Source of the DNA: an uncultured Clostridia bacterium | Lineage (GTDB): Bacteria; Bacillota; Clostridia; Oscillospirales; Ruminococcaceae | Assembly: GCA_945873955.1 (NCBI GenBank) | Contig: CAMCFA010000001.1 | Span: forward strand, 62,001 to 126,000 | Length of the DNA stretch: 64,000 nt | Direction of reading: 5' to 3' | In this document: one piece after another, positions 44,914-53,838 of the stretch | How the letters are laid out: the number at the start of each line of letters is the position of its first letter | Numbering within the stretch: position 1 is the first letter of the stretch | Position numbers and translations under genes: made by a program | Notes under the pieces: model-generated | Told to the model about the DNA's origin: nothing | The model's input: the letters and a program-made list of their open reading frames with translations, nothing else | Databases searched by the model: none

Positions 44914-47796
44914 ATGGCTGAAAAAAAGACAACAACCGCGACCCGTTCCTCCGGCACAAAAACCGGTGGGACAGGGCGCTCAAAGCCCTCGCAAAAGAAA
45001 CTGGACGCTGAACGCCAGCGCCAGCAGGAGGAGGCAATACGCCGCAGCAACCAGCGTCGTCATGTTGCTACTGTGATAATGTTCGCAGTGGGTATCCTGC
45101 TCACCCTTGCCGCGGTGATACCTGCCTCCGAGGGGGAGGGCTGGCGCACATTCTTCGACATCATGCACGGGCTGTTCGGTTATTCCGCGTTTGCGGTAGG
45201 ACCGCTGATCATCTTTGTTGCAGTGCGCCTGTCGGCATACAAGGAAGGCGCAAAGCTGGGCAAGACTGTTGCTGGCTGCGTGGCAGGGATATTGCTGCTC
45301 TGCGCGGCGGTTCAGATCTTTTCAATAGGAGCTACACCCGGGGAGGATTTCGGCGAGGTCATTGTGAACCTGTTCAACGACGGCAAGGAGTTCCGGGGAG
45401 GCGGCGTGTTCGCGCTGTTTATCGGCGGTTTGCTTCTGCTTATGGGCAGGCTGGGCGCTTCTATAATCATAGTGCTGCTGATACTTGTCTGTGTGCTTCT
45501 TGTCACGGGCATTACTGTTTCGGACTTCACCAAGCGCGTTTCCAAGCCGATACGCACGGCAAAGGACAAAACCGTTGAGCACCACCGCCGCGTAAAGGAG
45601 GAAAACCGCCTTGCCGCGGAGCGCTTTGAACTGGATCAGGACGAGTTTGAACGTATCCAGGCGGAGATAGACTCCGAGCAGTCGGACAAACGTACCGTTG
45701 CGGAGCTGAAAAAGGCTGTGTTCAGCGTTTCCGAGTCGGAAAAGCCGGCTGAACCTGACGCAGCAGAGCCGGAAGCTCCCGTTTCACCGGAGCCGCCAGC
45801 CGAGGTCACACCCGCAGCCGAGCCGGAACAGCCCGCTCCGGAGAAAAAGCTCATGGAGGAGCAGCAGGAGGACGACAAGGATTACATCTCCGAGATCAAG
45901 GACTACATCATGCAGAAGAACCGTGCCGTCCTTGAAGAAGCCGAAAGAAACGAAAAAGACCCGCTGGAAGACGAAAACGCCGAGCTGGTACCTATCCTTG
46001 ACGCAATCCACCGTTTCAAGGAGGACGAACCGAGGGTTACTCCGGTCAAGCGCATAGAGGATCTTCCGGAGGATTCGGTGACCAGCTCCGACGAGGGAGA
46101 ACTGCCGTTCGATATCGACGATGTTCTGGACGAACCGGAAACACCCGCCGCAGACGACAAGCCGCAGAATACTGCCGTTCGTGCTCCGGAGGAAAAGGTC
46201 ATTATTGAAGTACCGCGCCCCGGCAACGTGCAGGAACCAAAGCCGGTTTCGCCAACGCCCGCTGTGCCGTTCAGGAAGCCCGCGCCAGAGGAACTGCACT
46301 TCAGCGACGTGTACACTCTGCCGCCGGTGACGCTTCTTAATCCGATAGAGCGTAAGGTGAGTCAAGCGGATATAGACAGCGAGATCGACCGCAACTCCAA
46401 GAAGCTGGTGGAGGCGCTCCAGAGCTTCGGCGTGCAGACAAAGCTGGTGGGGGTCAGCAGAGGTCCGTCAGTTACCCGGTATGAATTACAGCCCGCTCCC
46501 GGTGTGAAAATATCCAAGATAACCGGGCTTACAGACGATATCGCGCTGAATCTTGCTTCGGCGGGAGTGCGTATCGAAGCGCCTATCCCGAATAAGTCGG
46601 CGGTAGGTATAGAAGTTCCTAATAAGGTGAGAGATACCGTCTTCTTCCGCGAGCTGGTGGATACGACAGAGTTCAAAAAGAGCTTCGATAAAAAGCTGGA
46701 AACCGTTCTCGGCAAGGACATCAGCGGCGCAATGGTAACATGTAATATCGCCAAAATGCCGCACCTGCTCATTGCCGGAACTACCGGCTCCGGTAAGTCG
46801 GTATGCGTGAATTCTATCATCATGAGCATACTAATGAAGTCCACCCCGCAGGACGTGCGGCTTATCATGATCGACCCGAAAAAGGTCGAGTTCATGATGT
46901 ACAACGGGATCCCGCACCTGCTTATCCCGGTAGTGACCGACCCGAAAAAGGCAGCCGGCGCGCTGGCGTGGGCGGTAAACGAAATGCTCAACCGTTACAG
47001 AATGTTCTCCGAGAACAATGTCCGTGACTTCACCGGGTACAATGAGCTTGCCGCCGACCCGGACAGCGGACTTACCAAAATGACGCATATCGTCATTTTC
47101 ATAGACGAGTTAGCGGATCTGATGATGGCTTCGCCGAAGGACGTTGAGGACAGTATCGTCCGGCTTGCGCAAATGGCGAGAGCCGCCGGAATGCACCTTG
47201 TTATTGCAACGCAGCGTCCTACCGTGAATGTCGTGACGGGACTTATCAAGGCGAATATCCCCAGCCGTATCGCGCTGATGGTAGCCTCTCAGATGGACAG
47301 CCGTGTTATACTTGATTCCGGCGGAGCGGAGAAGCTGCTTGGAAACGGTGACATGCTGTATATGCCGGTGGGACTTCCCAAGCCGGTGAGAGTTCAAGGC
47401 TGCTTCGTTTCCGACAAGGAAGTTGAGCGCACCGTTGACTTCATCAAGCAGACATTCCAGGCAGAGTACGACGAGCTTATCATGGAGGAGATCGAGCGCC
47501 AGACCGAAATGGTCGCGGCTGCGCAGGATAACGGCAAGCAGAGCTTTGGAGAAGCCAGCGGCGACATAGACTCCAGCGACGAGCGTCTTGAAGAAGCGAT
47601 TGATTTCGTCGTGGAGGCTGGTTCGTGCAGCACTTCGTCGCTCCAGCGGCGGTTAAAGCTGGGCTATGGACGTGCCGCCCGGCTTGTGGACATCATGGAA
47701 GAAATGGGGATAGTAGGCCCGCTGGAGGGCAGCAAGCCCCGGCAGGTCCTCATGACAAAGCAAGAGTGGGCTGAAAGGAAGCTCCAGCAGAGATAG
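44914..47796 (+). CDS. ftsK: DNA translocase FtsK/SpoIIIE
   Basis: This septum-located motor clears DNA at division and pumps the chromosome into the forespore. Four membrane helices (about 45-205) are followed by a long charged Pro/Glu linker (about 225-480) and the alpha/beta motor with Walker A GTTGSGKSV (K628) and Walker B VIFIDELADLMM. A C-terminal gamma winged helix (about 890-955, SCSTSSLQRRLKLGYGRAARLVDIMEEMG) reads KOPS/SRS sequences. The first 30 residues are Lys/Thr-rich. 960 aa is within the family range. The ftsK/spoIIIE split cannot be decided, and one protein may do both jobs. Confidence 0.95.
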   Translation: MAEKKTTTATRSSGTKTGGTGRSKPSQKKLDAERQRQQEEAIRRSNQRRHVATVIMFAVGILLTLAAVIPASEGEGWRTFFDIMHGLFGYSAFAVGPLIIFVAVRLSAYKEGAKLGKTVAGCVAGILLLCAAVQIFSIGATPGEDFGEVIVNLFNDGKEFRGGGVFALFIGGLLLLMGRLGASIIIVLLILVCVLLVTGITVSDFTKRVSKPIRTAKDKTVEHHRRVKEENRLAAERFELDQDEFERIQAEIDSEQSDKRTVAELKKAVFSVSESEKPAEPDAAEPEAPVSPEPPAEVTPAAEPEQPAPEKKLMEEQQEDDKDYISEIKDYIMQKNRAVLEEAERNEKDPLEDENAELVPILDAIHRFKEDEPRVTPVKRIEDLPEDSVTSSDEGELPFDIDDVLDEPETPAADDKPQNTAVRAPEEKVIIEVPRPGNVQEPKPVSPTPAVPFRKPAPEELHFSDVYTLPPVTLLNPIERKVSQADIDSEIDRNSKKLVEALQSFGVQTKLVGVSRGPSVTRYELQPAPGVKISKITGLTDDIALNLASAGVRIEAPIPNKSAVGIEVPNKVRDTVFFRELVDTTEFKKSFDKKLETVLGKDISGAMVTCNIAKMPHLLIAGTTGSGKSVCVNSIIMSILMKSTPQDVRLIMIDPKKVEFMMYNGIPHLLIPVVTDPKKAAGALAWAVNEMLNRYRMFSENNVRDFTGYNELAADPDSGLTKMTHIVIFIDELADLMMASPKDVEDSIVRLAQMARAAGMHLVIATQRPTVNVVTGLIKANIPSRIALMVASQMDSRVILDSGGAEKLLGNGDMLYMPVGLPKPVRVQGCFVSDKEVERTVDFIKQTFQAEYDELIMEEIERQTEMVAAAQDNGKQSFGEASGDIDSSDERLEEAIDFVVEAGSCSTSSLQRRLKLGYGRAARLVDIMEEMGIVGPLEGSKPRQVLMTKQEWAERKLQQR

Positions 47797-47824
47797 TAGC
47801 AATAGATAGGAAAGGAAACAGCAA

Positions 47825-49738
47825 ATGCCATTTTTACCGGTCAGCAGACAGGATATGCAGGAACGGGGGATAGAGCAGTTGGATTTCATCTGCTTCACCG
47901 GGGACGCATATATAGACCACCCCACCTTCGGGATAGCAATAATCTCACGAATGATAGAGGCGGCGGGGTTCACCGTAGGAATAATCGCCCAGCCGCTGAG
48001 CGACGCCGATTACATGAAGCTCGGAAAACCGAAATACTGCTTCATGGTGACAGGCGGAAATATCGACAGCATGGTGTCCAACTACACTGTGGCGCTGAAA
48101 AAGCGCAATGATGACGCCTATTCACCCGGCGGAAAGGGCGGCAGACGTCCCGACAGAGCTGTGATAACCTACTGCCGTAACTTGAAACGGCTGTTCCCTG
48201 ACGTTGAGATATCCATAGGCGGGCTGGAGGCTTCGCTGCGGCGTTTTGCGCATTACGACTACTGGAGCGACAGCGTTATGCCGTCGATACTGGTGGACAG
48301 CGGCGCGGATTATCTGATGTACGGTATGGGTGAGGTCACTCTCACACAAATGCTGAACAACTTCAAGGCAGGACTGCACCTAAAGGACATGCACGACCTG
48401 CGCGGGACATGTTACCTCACCGAGCCGGAAAATACCCCGATAGGCGCTGTACAGTGCGATAGCTTTGAGATAGTCAGCACCAACAAGAAAGCCTACGCAA
48501 AGTCCTGCCGAAAGCAGTACGACGAGCAGGACGAGGTTTACGGCAGGACGATAGTCCAGAGGCACGGCAATAAAATGCTGGTGCAGAACCCGCCCCAGCG
48601 CAGCGTCACCCAGTCGGAGTTCGACTACACCTACGAGCTGCCGTATATGCGCATGTATCACCCGATGTACGAGAAAGAGGGCGGCGTTCCCGCAATACAG
48701 GAGGTCGAGTTCTCTATAACCCACAACCGCGGCTGCTTTGGCTTCTGTAACTTCTGTTCGATAGCGCTTCATCAAGGGCGCAGGATACAGACCCGCAGCG
48801 AGGATTCGGTCTATAACGAGGCTGTCAAGCTGTCGGAGAATCCAAGGTTCAAGGGTTATATCCACGACGTGGGAGGTCCTACCGCGAATTTCCGTCACCC
48901 GTCCTGCGACAAGCAGGAGGAGCACGGCATGTGCAAGGGCAGAAAGTGCCTTGCTCCCGTTCCCTGTAAGAACCTAAAGGCAGACCACAGCGATTATATT
49001 CATCTTCTGCGCAGACTTCGTTCTATCAAGGGTGTGAAGAAGGTGTTTATCCGTTCCGGAATACGTTTTGATTATATGCTTCAGGACAAGAACAACGACT
49101 TTCTTGACGAGCTGGTGCAGTACCATGTCAGCGGTCAGTTGAAGGTCGCCCCGGAGCATGCCAGCAATAAAGTGCTGGACAAAATGGGTAAGCCCCATAT
49201 CGAGGTTTACGAGGAGTTTGAAAAGCGATTCTACGCGGCTACCAAGAAATGCGGAAAGGAACAGTACCTTGTTCCGTATCTGATGTCCTCCCACCCGGGA
49301 AGCACGCTGAACGAGGCAGTTGAACTTGCGCTGTTCCTCAAAAAGCATAATATCCGACCGGAGCAGGTGCAGGATTTCTACCCCACTCCGGGGACGATTT
49401 CCACGGCAATGTTCTATACCGGACTTGACCCATACACCATGGAGCCGGTGTATGTTCCCAGAACTCCGGAGGAAAAGAAAATGCAGAGGGCGCTGCTGCA
49501 ATACTTCAAGCCGGAGAACCGCAGTATCGTTGAGAAAGCCCTTATCATGGCGAAACGCCGTGATCTGATCGGTCATGGCAAGGAGTGCCTGATCCCTCCG
49601 GCGTCAGAGCAGGGCAGGGGGGCGTCACGCGGCGCAGGACAAAGTTACTCACGCGGAGCTGAAAGGAGGGGCGCGAATGGAAAAAGGACGGCGAAGCCGA
49701 AAAAAGAACAAAAATTTTCGGGAAAGCACCGCATATAA
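47825..49738 (+). CDS. YgiQ-family radical SAM protein
   Basis: This 637-aa protein has an N-terminal B12-binding-like domain (YgiQ N, about 10-230) and a radical SAM core with the cluster motif CxxxCxxC in HNRGCFGFCNFCSIALHQG (about 300-318). GGPTANFRHPSC, KVAPEHAS and HPGSTLNEAVELALFLK follow. The last 40 residues are basic, Arg/Gly-rich and disordered. The reaction of the family is unknown. Its 3' end overlaps the next gene by 62 nt, where the same DNA codes for two proteins in different frames. Confidence 0.9.
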   Translation: MPFLPVSRQDMQERGIEQLDFICFTGDAYIDHPTFGIAIISRMIEAAGFTVGIIAQPLSDADYMKLGKPKYCFMVTGGNIDSMVSNYTVALKKRNDDAYSPGGKGGRRPDRAVITYCRNLKRLFPDVEISIGGLEASLRRFAHYDYWSDSVMPSILVDSGADYLMYGMGEVTLTQMLNNFKAGLHLKDMHDLRGTCYLTEPENTPIGAVQCDSFEIVSTNKKAYAKSCRKQYDEQDEVYGRTIVQRHGNKMLVQNPPQRSVTQSEFDYTYELPYMRMYHPMYEKEGGVPAIQEVEFSITHNRGCFGFCNFCSIALHQGRRIQTRSEDSVYNEAVKLSENPRFKGYIHDVGGPTANFRHPSCDKQEEHGMCKGRKCLAPVPCKNLKADHSDYIHLLRRLRSIKGVKKVFIRSGIRFDYMLQDKNNDFLDELVQYHVSGQLKVAPEHASNKVLDKMGKPHIEVYEEFEKRFYAATKKCGKEQYLVPYLMSSHPGSTLNEAVELALFLKKHNIRPEQVQDFYPTPGTISTAMFYTGLDPYTMEPVYVPRTPEEKKMQRALLQYFKPENRSIVEKALIMAKRRDLIGHGKECLIPPASEQGRGASRGAGQSYSRGAERRGANGKRTAKPKKEQKFSGKHRI

Positions 49739-50690
49739 GATACTTTTATGCGCGTTTACGGTGTTCTTCGTCCTTTCTTTGCTGCTTTATGTCAACGAAA
49801 AGGTGTTTCACCTTGAGTTCCTGCCGACCTCTGCGGAAATAACCGCGGCTCTGAACGGCAAAAACAACGTGGTAAGCACCGCAGATGGTGAGATCGCAGT
49901 GCATTATATCGACGTAGGGCAGGGCGACTGCCAGCTTATCGTAGCGGGTGATACCCGGGTGCTTATCGACTCCGGCGAGGCGATATACGCCGACCGCGTG
50001 ATAAACTACATCAGCCAGATGGGATTCCGCAGGCTGGATTATGTTATAGCGACACATCAGCATGACGATCACATCGGCGGTATGTCGAAGATACTTGATC
50101 AATTCACAGTAGGAAAGATCTACATGCCGCAGGTGCCGGACGAGCTTCTGCCGATGGGCACTGAATTCGAGAGTATGCTGGACGTAATAGAAAAGCGTGG
50201 GATCACCGCCGAGTATTCAGCGGTGGGCAGAGTTCTCCAGCTAGGAAACGGCGCAAAGCTGGAATTTCTTGCCCCGGTGCACGATGATTATTCCACGCTG
50301 AATAATTATTCTATCGTCTGCCGTTTGGTTCATGGTGAGAGATCCTTTCTGTTCACCGGAGATATCGAGCGTGCAGCTGAAAGCGATCTTGTAAACAGCG
50401 GCGAGTATATTCGCAGCGACGTGATCAAGATCCCGCACCACGGGAGTACTACATCAAGCACACCGGCATTTATCGAAGCAGTAAGCCCTCAGTATGCGGT
50501 GATATCAGTGGGCAAGGGAAACTCCTACGGACACCCGAAAACGGAGATCCTTGACAGGCTCTCAAAGCGCAACTGCGAGATATACACCACCATGCACAGC
50601 GGCACGATAGTGTTTGTGAGCGACGGCGAGAATTTCACGATATACACCGACAGCGACAGCGGTAATTTCGAGGAGGAAGAAGCTGCATGA
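49677..50690 (+). CDS. ComEC/Rec2-like metallo-beta-lactamase-fold hydrolase
   Basis: This 337-aa protein has one N-terminal membrane segment (about 20-42) and an exported metallo-beta-lactamase domain: HYIDVGQGDCQLI, ATHQHDDHIGG (metal site), FTGDIE, IPHHGSTTSS and MHSGTI. It corresponds to the free-standing version of the ComEC C-terminal nuclease domain. These proteins are proposed to act on DNA outside the membrane, but the substrate is not shown. The start has AAAGGAGG inside ygiQ. The small DUF3006 gene overlaps its stop by 4 nt, a pairing common in Firmicutes. Confidence 0.9.
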   Translation: MEKGRRSRKKNKNFRESTAYKILLCAFTVFFVLSLLLYVNEKVFHLEFLPTSAEITAALNGKNNVVSTADGEIAVHYIDVGQGDCQLIVAGDTRVLIDSGEAIYADRVINYISQMGFRRLDYVIATHQHDDHIGGMSKILDQFTVGKIYMPQVPDELLPMGTEFESMLDVIEKRGITAEYSAVGRVLQLGNGAKLEFLAPVHDDYSTLNNYSIVCRLVHGERSFLFTGDIERAAESDLVNSGEYIRSDVIKIPHHGSTTSSTPAFIEAVSPQYAVISVGKGNSYGHPKTEILDRLSKRNCEIYTTMHSGTIVFVSDGENFTIYTDSDSGNFEEEEAA

Positions 50691-50899
50691 TCATTGTTGA
50701 CAGGATAGAGGAGGGCTTTGCGGTGGTGTGTATCGGGGAGCTGCGGCGGGATATCCCGCTCTCAGAGCTGCCGGAGGGAGTCCACGAGGGGAGCGTTCTG
50801 AAAGAAACGGACTCCGGCTACCAGCTTGACCTACCCGCCGAGCAGGAGCGCCGCAGGCGTTTGTCCGAGCGCACTAAGCGTATTTTCGGACAAAAATAG
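50687..50899 (+). CDS. DUF3006 family small protein
   Basis: This 70-aa protein matches the DUF3006 pattern MIIVDRIEEGFAVV and the acidic middle PLSELPEGVHEGSVL, with a basic C-terminus. It is nearly always encoded right after a ComEC-like hydrolase, as here (4-nt overlap), so it probably helps or controls that enzyme. The function is not established. Confidence 0.85.
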   Translation: MIIVDRIEEGFAVVCIGELRRDIPLSELPEGVHEGSVLKETDSGYQLDLPAEQERRRRLSERTKRIFGQK

Positions 50900-50906
50900 T
50901 ACTATA

Positions 50907-50937
50907 AGGGCTGTATCATTACGGTACGGCTCTTTTT
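50907..50937 (+). terminator. Terminator after DUF3006
   Basis: AGGGCTGTATC pairs with GGTACGGCTCT (three G-U pairs) around ATTAC, followed by TTTTT. Confidence 0.75.
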
Positions 50938-51002
50938 GTTGTGATTTTACACAAATACTTTCTGCAAAAATAGTCTATTATAATTAAAACAACAGTTTTT
51001 TT

Positions 51003-51040
51003 CAAGATATCTTGTAGATTCCCAAAAAAAGTAGTATAAT
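51003..51040 (+). promoter_or_regulatory. Promoter of typA with a palindrome over the -35
   Basis: TTGTAG (51012-51017), 17-nt spacer, TATAAT (51035-51040). The perfect 12-bp palindrome CAAGATATCTTG (51003-51014) overlaps the -35. Confidence 0.6.
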
Positions 51041-51086
51041 AGAAAAAGTCAAAAAATCTGAATTTAATAAAAGGAATGTGAAAACA

Positions 51087-52910
51087 TTGGTAAGAAATGA
51101 TTTAAGAAACATTGCAATAATCGCCCACGTCGATCACGGCAAGACTACGCTGGTTGACGAAATGCTGAAGCAGGGCGGCGCTTTCCGTGAGAATCAGGTC
51201 GTGAACGACCGAGTTATGGACAGCAACGCCCTTGAACGCGAACGCGGCATTACGATCCTTGCAAAGAACACAAGCTGCATGTACAACGGCGTGAAGATCA
51301 ATATCGTAGATACCCCCGGTCATGCGGACTTTTCCGGCGAGGTAGAGCGAATCCTTAAAATGGTAAACGGCGTTCTTCTGCTGGTCGATTCCTTTGAGGG
51401 AACTATGCCGCAGACTCGTTTCGTACTCCAGAAGGCGCTGGAGCTGGGTCACAAGATCATTGTCGTTGTAAACAAGACCGACCGTCCCGACGCCCGCAAC
51501 AAGGAAGTTGTAGACGAGGTGCTGGAGCTTCTTCTTGATCTTGACGCCACCGAGGAACAGATCGACAGCCCGGTTATTTTCTGCTCCGGCAGACTGGGAC
51601 TTTCTTCCTACGACCCCGACCAGATGGGAACTGATTTCAAGCCGTTGTTTGACAAGATAATCGAGCATATCCCCGCGCCGGAGGGCGACCCGGACGGAGA
51701 TCTTCAGGTGCTGGTTTCCTCTATCGACTACAATGAATATGTCGGCAGAATAGCTATCGGACGTATCGAGCGCGGCTTTATGCGGCAGAATCAAGAGGTC
51801 GTTGTTTGCGACCACCACAACCGCACCGCTCCGTTCAAGTCTAAGATAGTTTCCCTGTACCAGTATGAGGGTCTGAACAAGGTACCCGTTGAGGAAGCTA
51901 TGGTAGGCGATATCGTGGCGTTCTCCGGTATCGAGGGCGTTACTATCGGTCAGACTATCTGCGCCGTAAACAACCCCGAACCGCTTCCTTTCGTTAAGAT
52001 ATCCGAGCCGACAGTCGAGATGACGTTCTCTGTAAACACAAGCCCCTTTGCCGGCAAGGAGGGCAAGTATGTCACCTCCCGTCAGATCCGCGAGAGATTA
52101 ATGCGTGAAACTCTGAAGGACGTTTCCCTGCGTGTGACCGACAGCGATACGCTGGACGCTTTCAATGTCGCAGGACGCGGTGAAATGCACCTGTCTATAC
52201 TGATTGAAACCATGCGGCGCGAGGGCTACGAGCTTTCCGTCAGCACACCGCGAGTACTGACAAAGGAGATCGACGGCGTTCTCTGCGAGCCGGTGGAGCG
52301 CCTTGTGGTTGACGTACCTGCCGACTCCGTAGGCTCTGTAATGCAGAGCATGGGCGTGCGCAAGGGCGAAATGGTCTCCATGCACCCGATAGGAAACCGT
52401 ACCCGTCTTGAGTTCCTTGTTCCGTCAAGAGGTCTGTTCGGCTACCGCGGCGAGTTCATGACCGACACCAAGGGCGAGGGCGTAATGAACTCCACGTTCG
52501 ACAGCTATAAGCCCTATTTCGGCGATATCCCGCGGAGAACCGTAGGTTCTCTGGTCGCATGGGAAACCGGTCCATCCATTACCTACGGTCTGTTCAATGC
52601 GCAGGAGAGAGGTACGCTGTTCATCGGGGCAGGTGTTCCGGTTTACGAGGGCATGATCGTCGGCGTTTCTCCGAAGGCTGGGGATATCGTAATCAACGTC
52701 TGCAAGAAGAAGCACCTCACGAACACCCGTGCTTCCGGCTCTGACGACGCACTGCACCTTATCCCGCCGAAGCAGATGAGCCTTGAGGAGTGTCTGGACT
52801 TCATACAGGACGACGAGCTTGTTGAGGTAACCCCCAAGAGCATACGCATGAGAAAGGTCATTCTTGAACGCGACCTGCGCTTAAAGGCAGAAGCAAAGCA
52901 GAAGAAATAA
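51087..52910 (+). CDS. typA: Ribosome-associated GTPase TypA/BipA
   Basis: This EF-G-like GTPase binds ribosomes and helps 50S assembly and growth under stress. G motifs are HVDHGKTT, the RERGITI switch, DTPGHADF and NKTDRPDA. Domains II, III and V and the TypA-specific C-terminal domain follow, with [20 protein letters not shown]. The TTG at 51087 gives the usual start [17 protein letters not shown] with a suitable distance from AAAGGA; the GTG at 51078 is too close to it. About 607 aa is standard. Confidence 0.96.
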   Translation: MVRNDLRNIAIIAHVDHGKTTLVDEMLKQGGAFRENQVVNDRVMDSNALERERGITILAKNTSCMYNGVKINIVDTPGHADFSGEVERILKMVNGVLLLVDSFEGTMPQTRFVLQKALELGHKIIVVVNKTDRPDARNKEVVDEVLELLLDLDATEEQIDSPVIFCSGRLGLSSYDPDQMGTDFKPLFDKIIEHIPAPEGDPDGDLQVLVSSIDYNEYVGRIAIGRIERGFMRQNQEVVVCDHHNRTAPFKSKIVSLYQYEGLNKVPVEEAMVGDIVAFSGIEGVTIGQTICAVNNPEPLPFVKISEPTVEMTFSVNTSPFAGKEGKYVTSRQIRERLMRETLKDVSLRVTDSDTLDAFNVAGRGEMHLSILIETMRREGYELSVSTPRVLTKEIDGVLCEPVERLVVDVPADSVGSVMQSMGVRKGEMVSMHPIGNRTRLEFLVPSRGLFGYRGEFMTDTKGEGVMNSTFDSYKPYFGDIPRRTVGSLVAWETGPSITYGLFNAQERGTLFIGAGVPVYEGMIVGVSPKAGDIVINVCKKKHLTNTRASGSDDALHLIPPKQMSLEECLDFIQDDELVEVTPKSIRMRKVILERDLRLKAEAKQKK

Positions 52911-52915
52911 CAGCA

Positions 52916-52947
52916 AAGCCGCACAGAACTTCCGTGCGGCTTGATTA
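52916..52947 (+). terminator. Terminator of typA
   Basis: AAGCCGCAC pairs with GTGCGGCTT around nine bases, followed by the short run TTGATTATT. Confidence 0.7.
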
Positions 52948-52950
52948 TTA

Positions 52951-53112
52951 ATACTAATAACCGTTTGAACGAAGGAAAAGATTTGCGGAAAGACAGTACC
53001 GATATCTAGGAAAAGAAACGCAGGCGTACTGTATGTACGTCAAGTTTCTTTGACGAAGATAGCGGTGCTGGATTTCTGCAAAGATTTCCTGAATTTAAAT
53101 GGTTATTAGTAT
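52951..53112. repeat. 162-bp imperfect palindromic repeat
   Basis: The ends ATACTAATAACC (52951-52962) and GGTTATTAGTAT (53101-53112) are exact inverted repeats that extend three more pairs after one mismatch. The two inner halves are also imperfect mirror images: GGAAAAGATTTGCGG on the left against the complement of CTGCAAAGATTTCC on the right, and AAAGAAACG against TTTCTTTG. The centre is CGTAC-TGTAT-GTACG. No coding frame was seen. It ends just before the ribosome site of the HAD gene, so any transcript of that gene starts within or before it. I recall similar intergenic palindromes in other gut Clostridia; this was not checked. Confidence 0.65.
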
Positions 53113-53124
53113 AAGAGGTGAAAT

Positions 53125-53802
53125 ATGTACAAAGCGATTTTGTGGGATATCGACGGCACACTGCTGGACTTCAACAAAACCATGACCGCTGCATTGAAGC
53201 ATTGTTTTCTGAGCTGTGGTCTGGGGGAATGCACCGACAGCATGGTGGAGCGTTACCACCTTATAAACGAGGGCTGGTGGCAGCGGCTGGAACGCGGCGA
53301 AACCACCCGACAAGAGCTGTTTGTAAAGCGGTTCGAGGACTTTTTCGGTGAGTTCGGGCTTTCATACGATACACATGAATTTGACCGTTTGTACAAGCTG
53401 GCTCTGCGGGAGCATGTGTTCTTTAATGACAATGCAGGTGAGCTTGTGCGTTCGCTTCGCGGAAGAATAAAGCAGTATGCGGTCAGCAATACTCCGGCGG
53501 CGGAGCTTAACGCAAAACTGCGGAAGTCCGGACTGGACGAGCTTCTTGACGGCGTGTTTATCTCGGAAACGCTGGGTGCTGAAAAGCCCTCTCCGCTGTT
53601 TTTTGACCGCGTATTCGCGCAGATACCCGAAAGCAGGAAAGAAGTAATTATCGTAGGTGACTCCCTCACCAGCGACATAAAAGGTGCGAATAACGCCGGG
53701 ATATCCTGCTGTTGGTACGACCCGGAGCGTAAACCTTCGCCGTCGGAGCTGTGGATAGACCACATCATAACAAATCTGAACCAAATCCATGATATCATAT
53801 AA
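53125..53802 (+). CDS. YjjG-type HAD nucleotidase
   Basis: This 225-aa HAD-superfamily phosphatase has the nucleophile motif WDIDGTLLDF (about 7-16), the threonine/serine motif VSNTP, lysine GAEKPSP and acidic VGDSLTSDIKGAN. A helical cap lies between about 17 and 95. YjjG-type enzymes remove phosphate from non-canonical or ordinary pyrimidine nucleotides and can clean the nucleotide pool. The start has GAGGTG. It stands alone between the palindromic repeat and a bidirectional terminator. Confidence 0.88.
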   Translation: MYKAILWDIDGTLLDFNKTMTAALKHCFLSCGLGECTDSMVERYHLINEGWWQRLERGETTRQELFVKRFEDFFGEFGLSYDTHEFDRLYKLALREHVFFNDNAGELVRSLRGRIKQYAVSNTPAAELNAKLRKSGLDELLDGVFISETLGAEKPSPLFFDRVFAQIPESRKEVIIVGDSLTSDIKGANNAGISCCWYDPERKPSPSELWIDHIITNLNQIHDII

Positions 53803-53806
53803 AATT

Positions 53807-53838
53807 ATCCCGGGGCAAATGCTCCGGGATAGTTTTAC
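53807..53838. terminator. Bidirectional terminator between the HAD gene and cls
   Basis: A ten-pair stem (53807-53816 with 53821-53830, ATCCCGG core, loop AAAT) is flanked by AAAATT on the left and GTTTTAC on the right. Confidence 0.8.
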
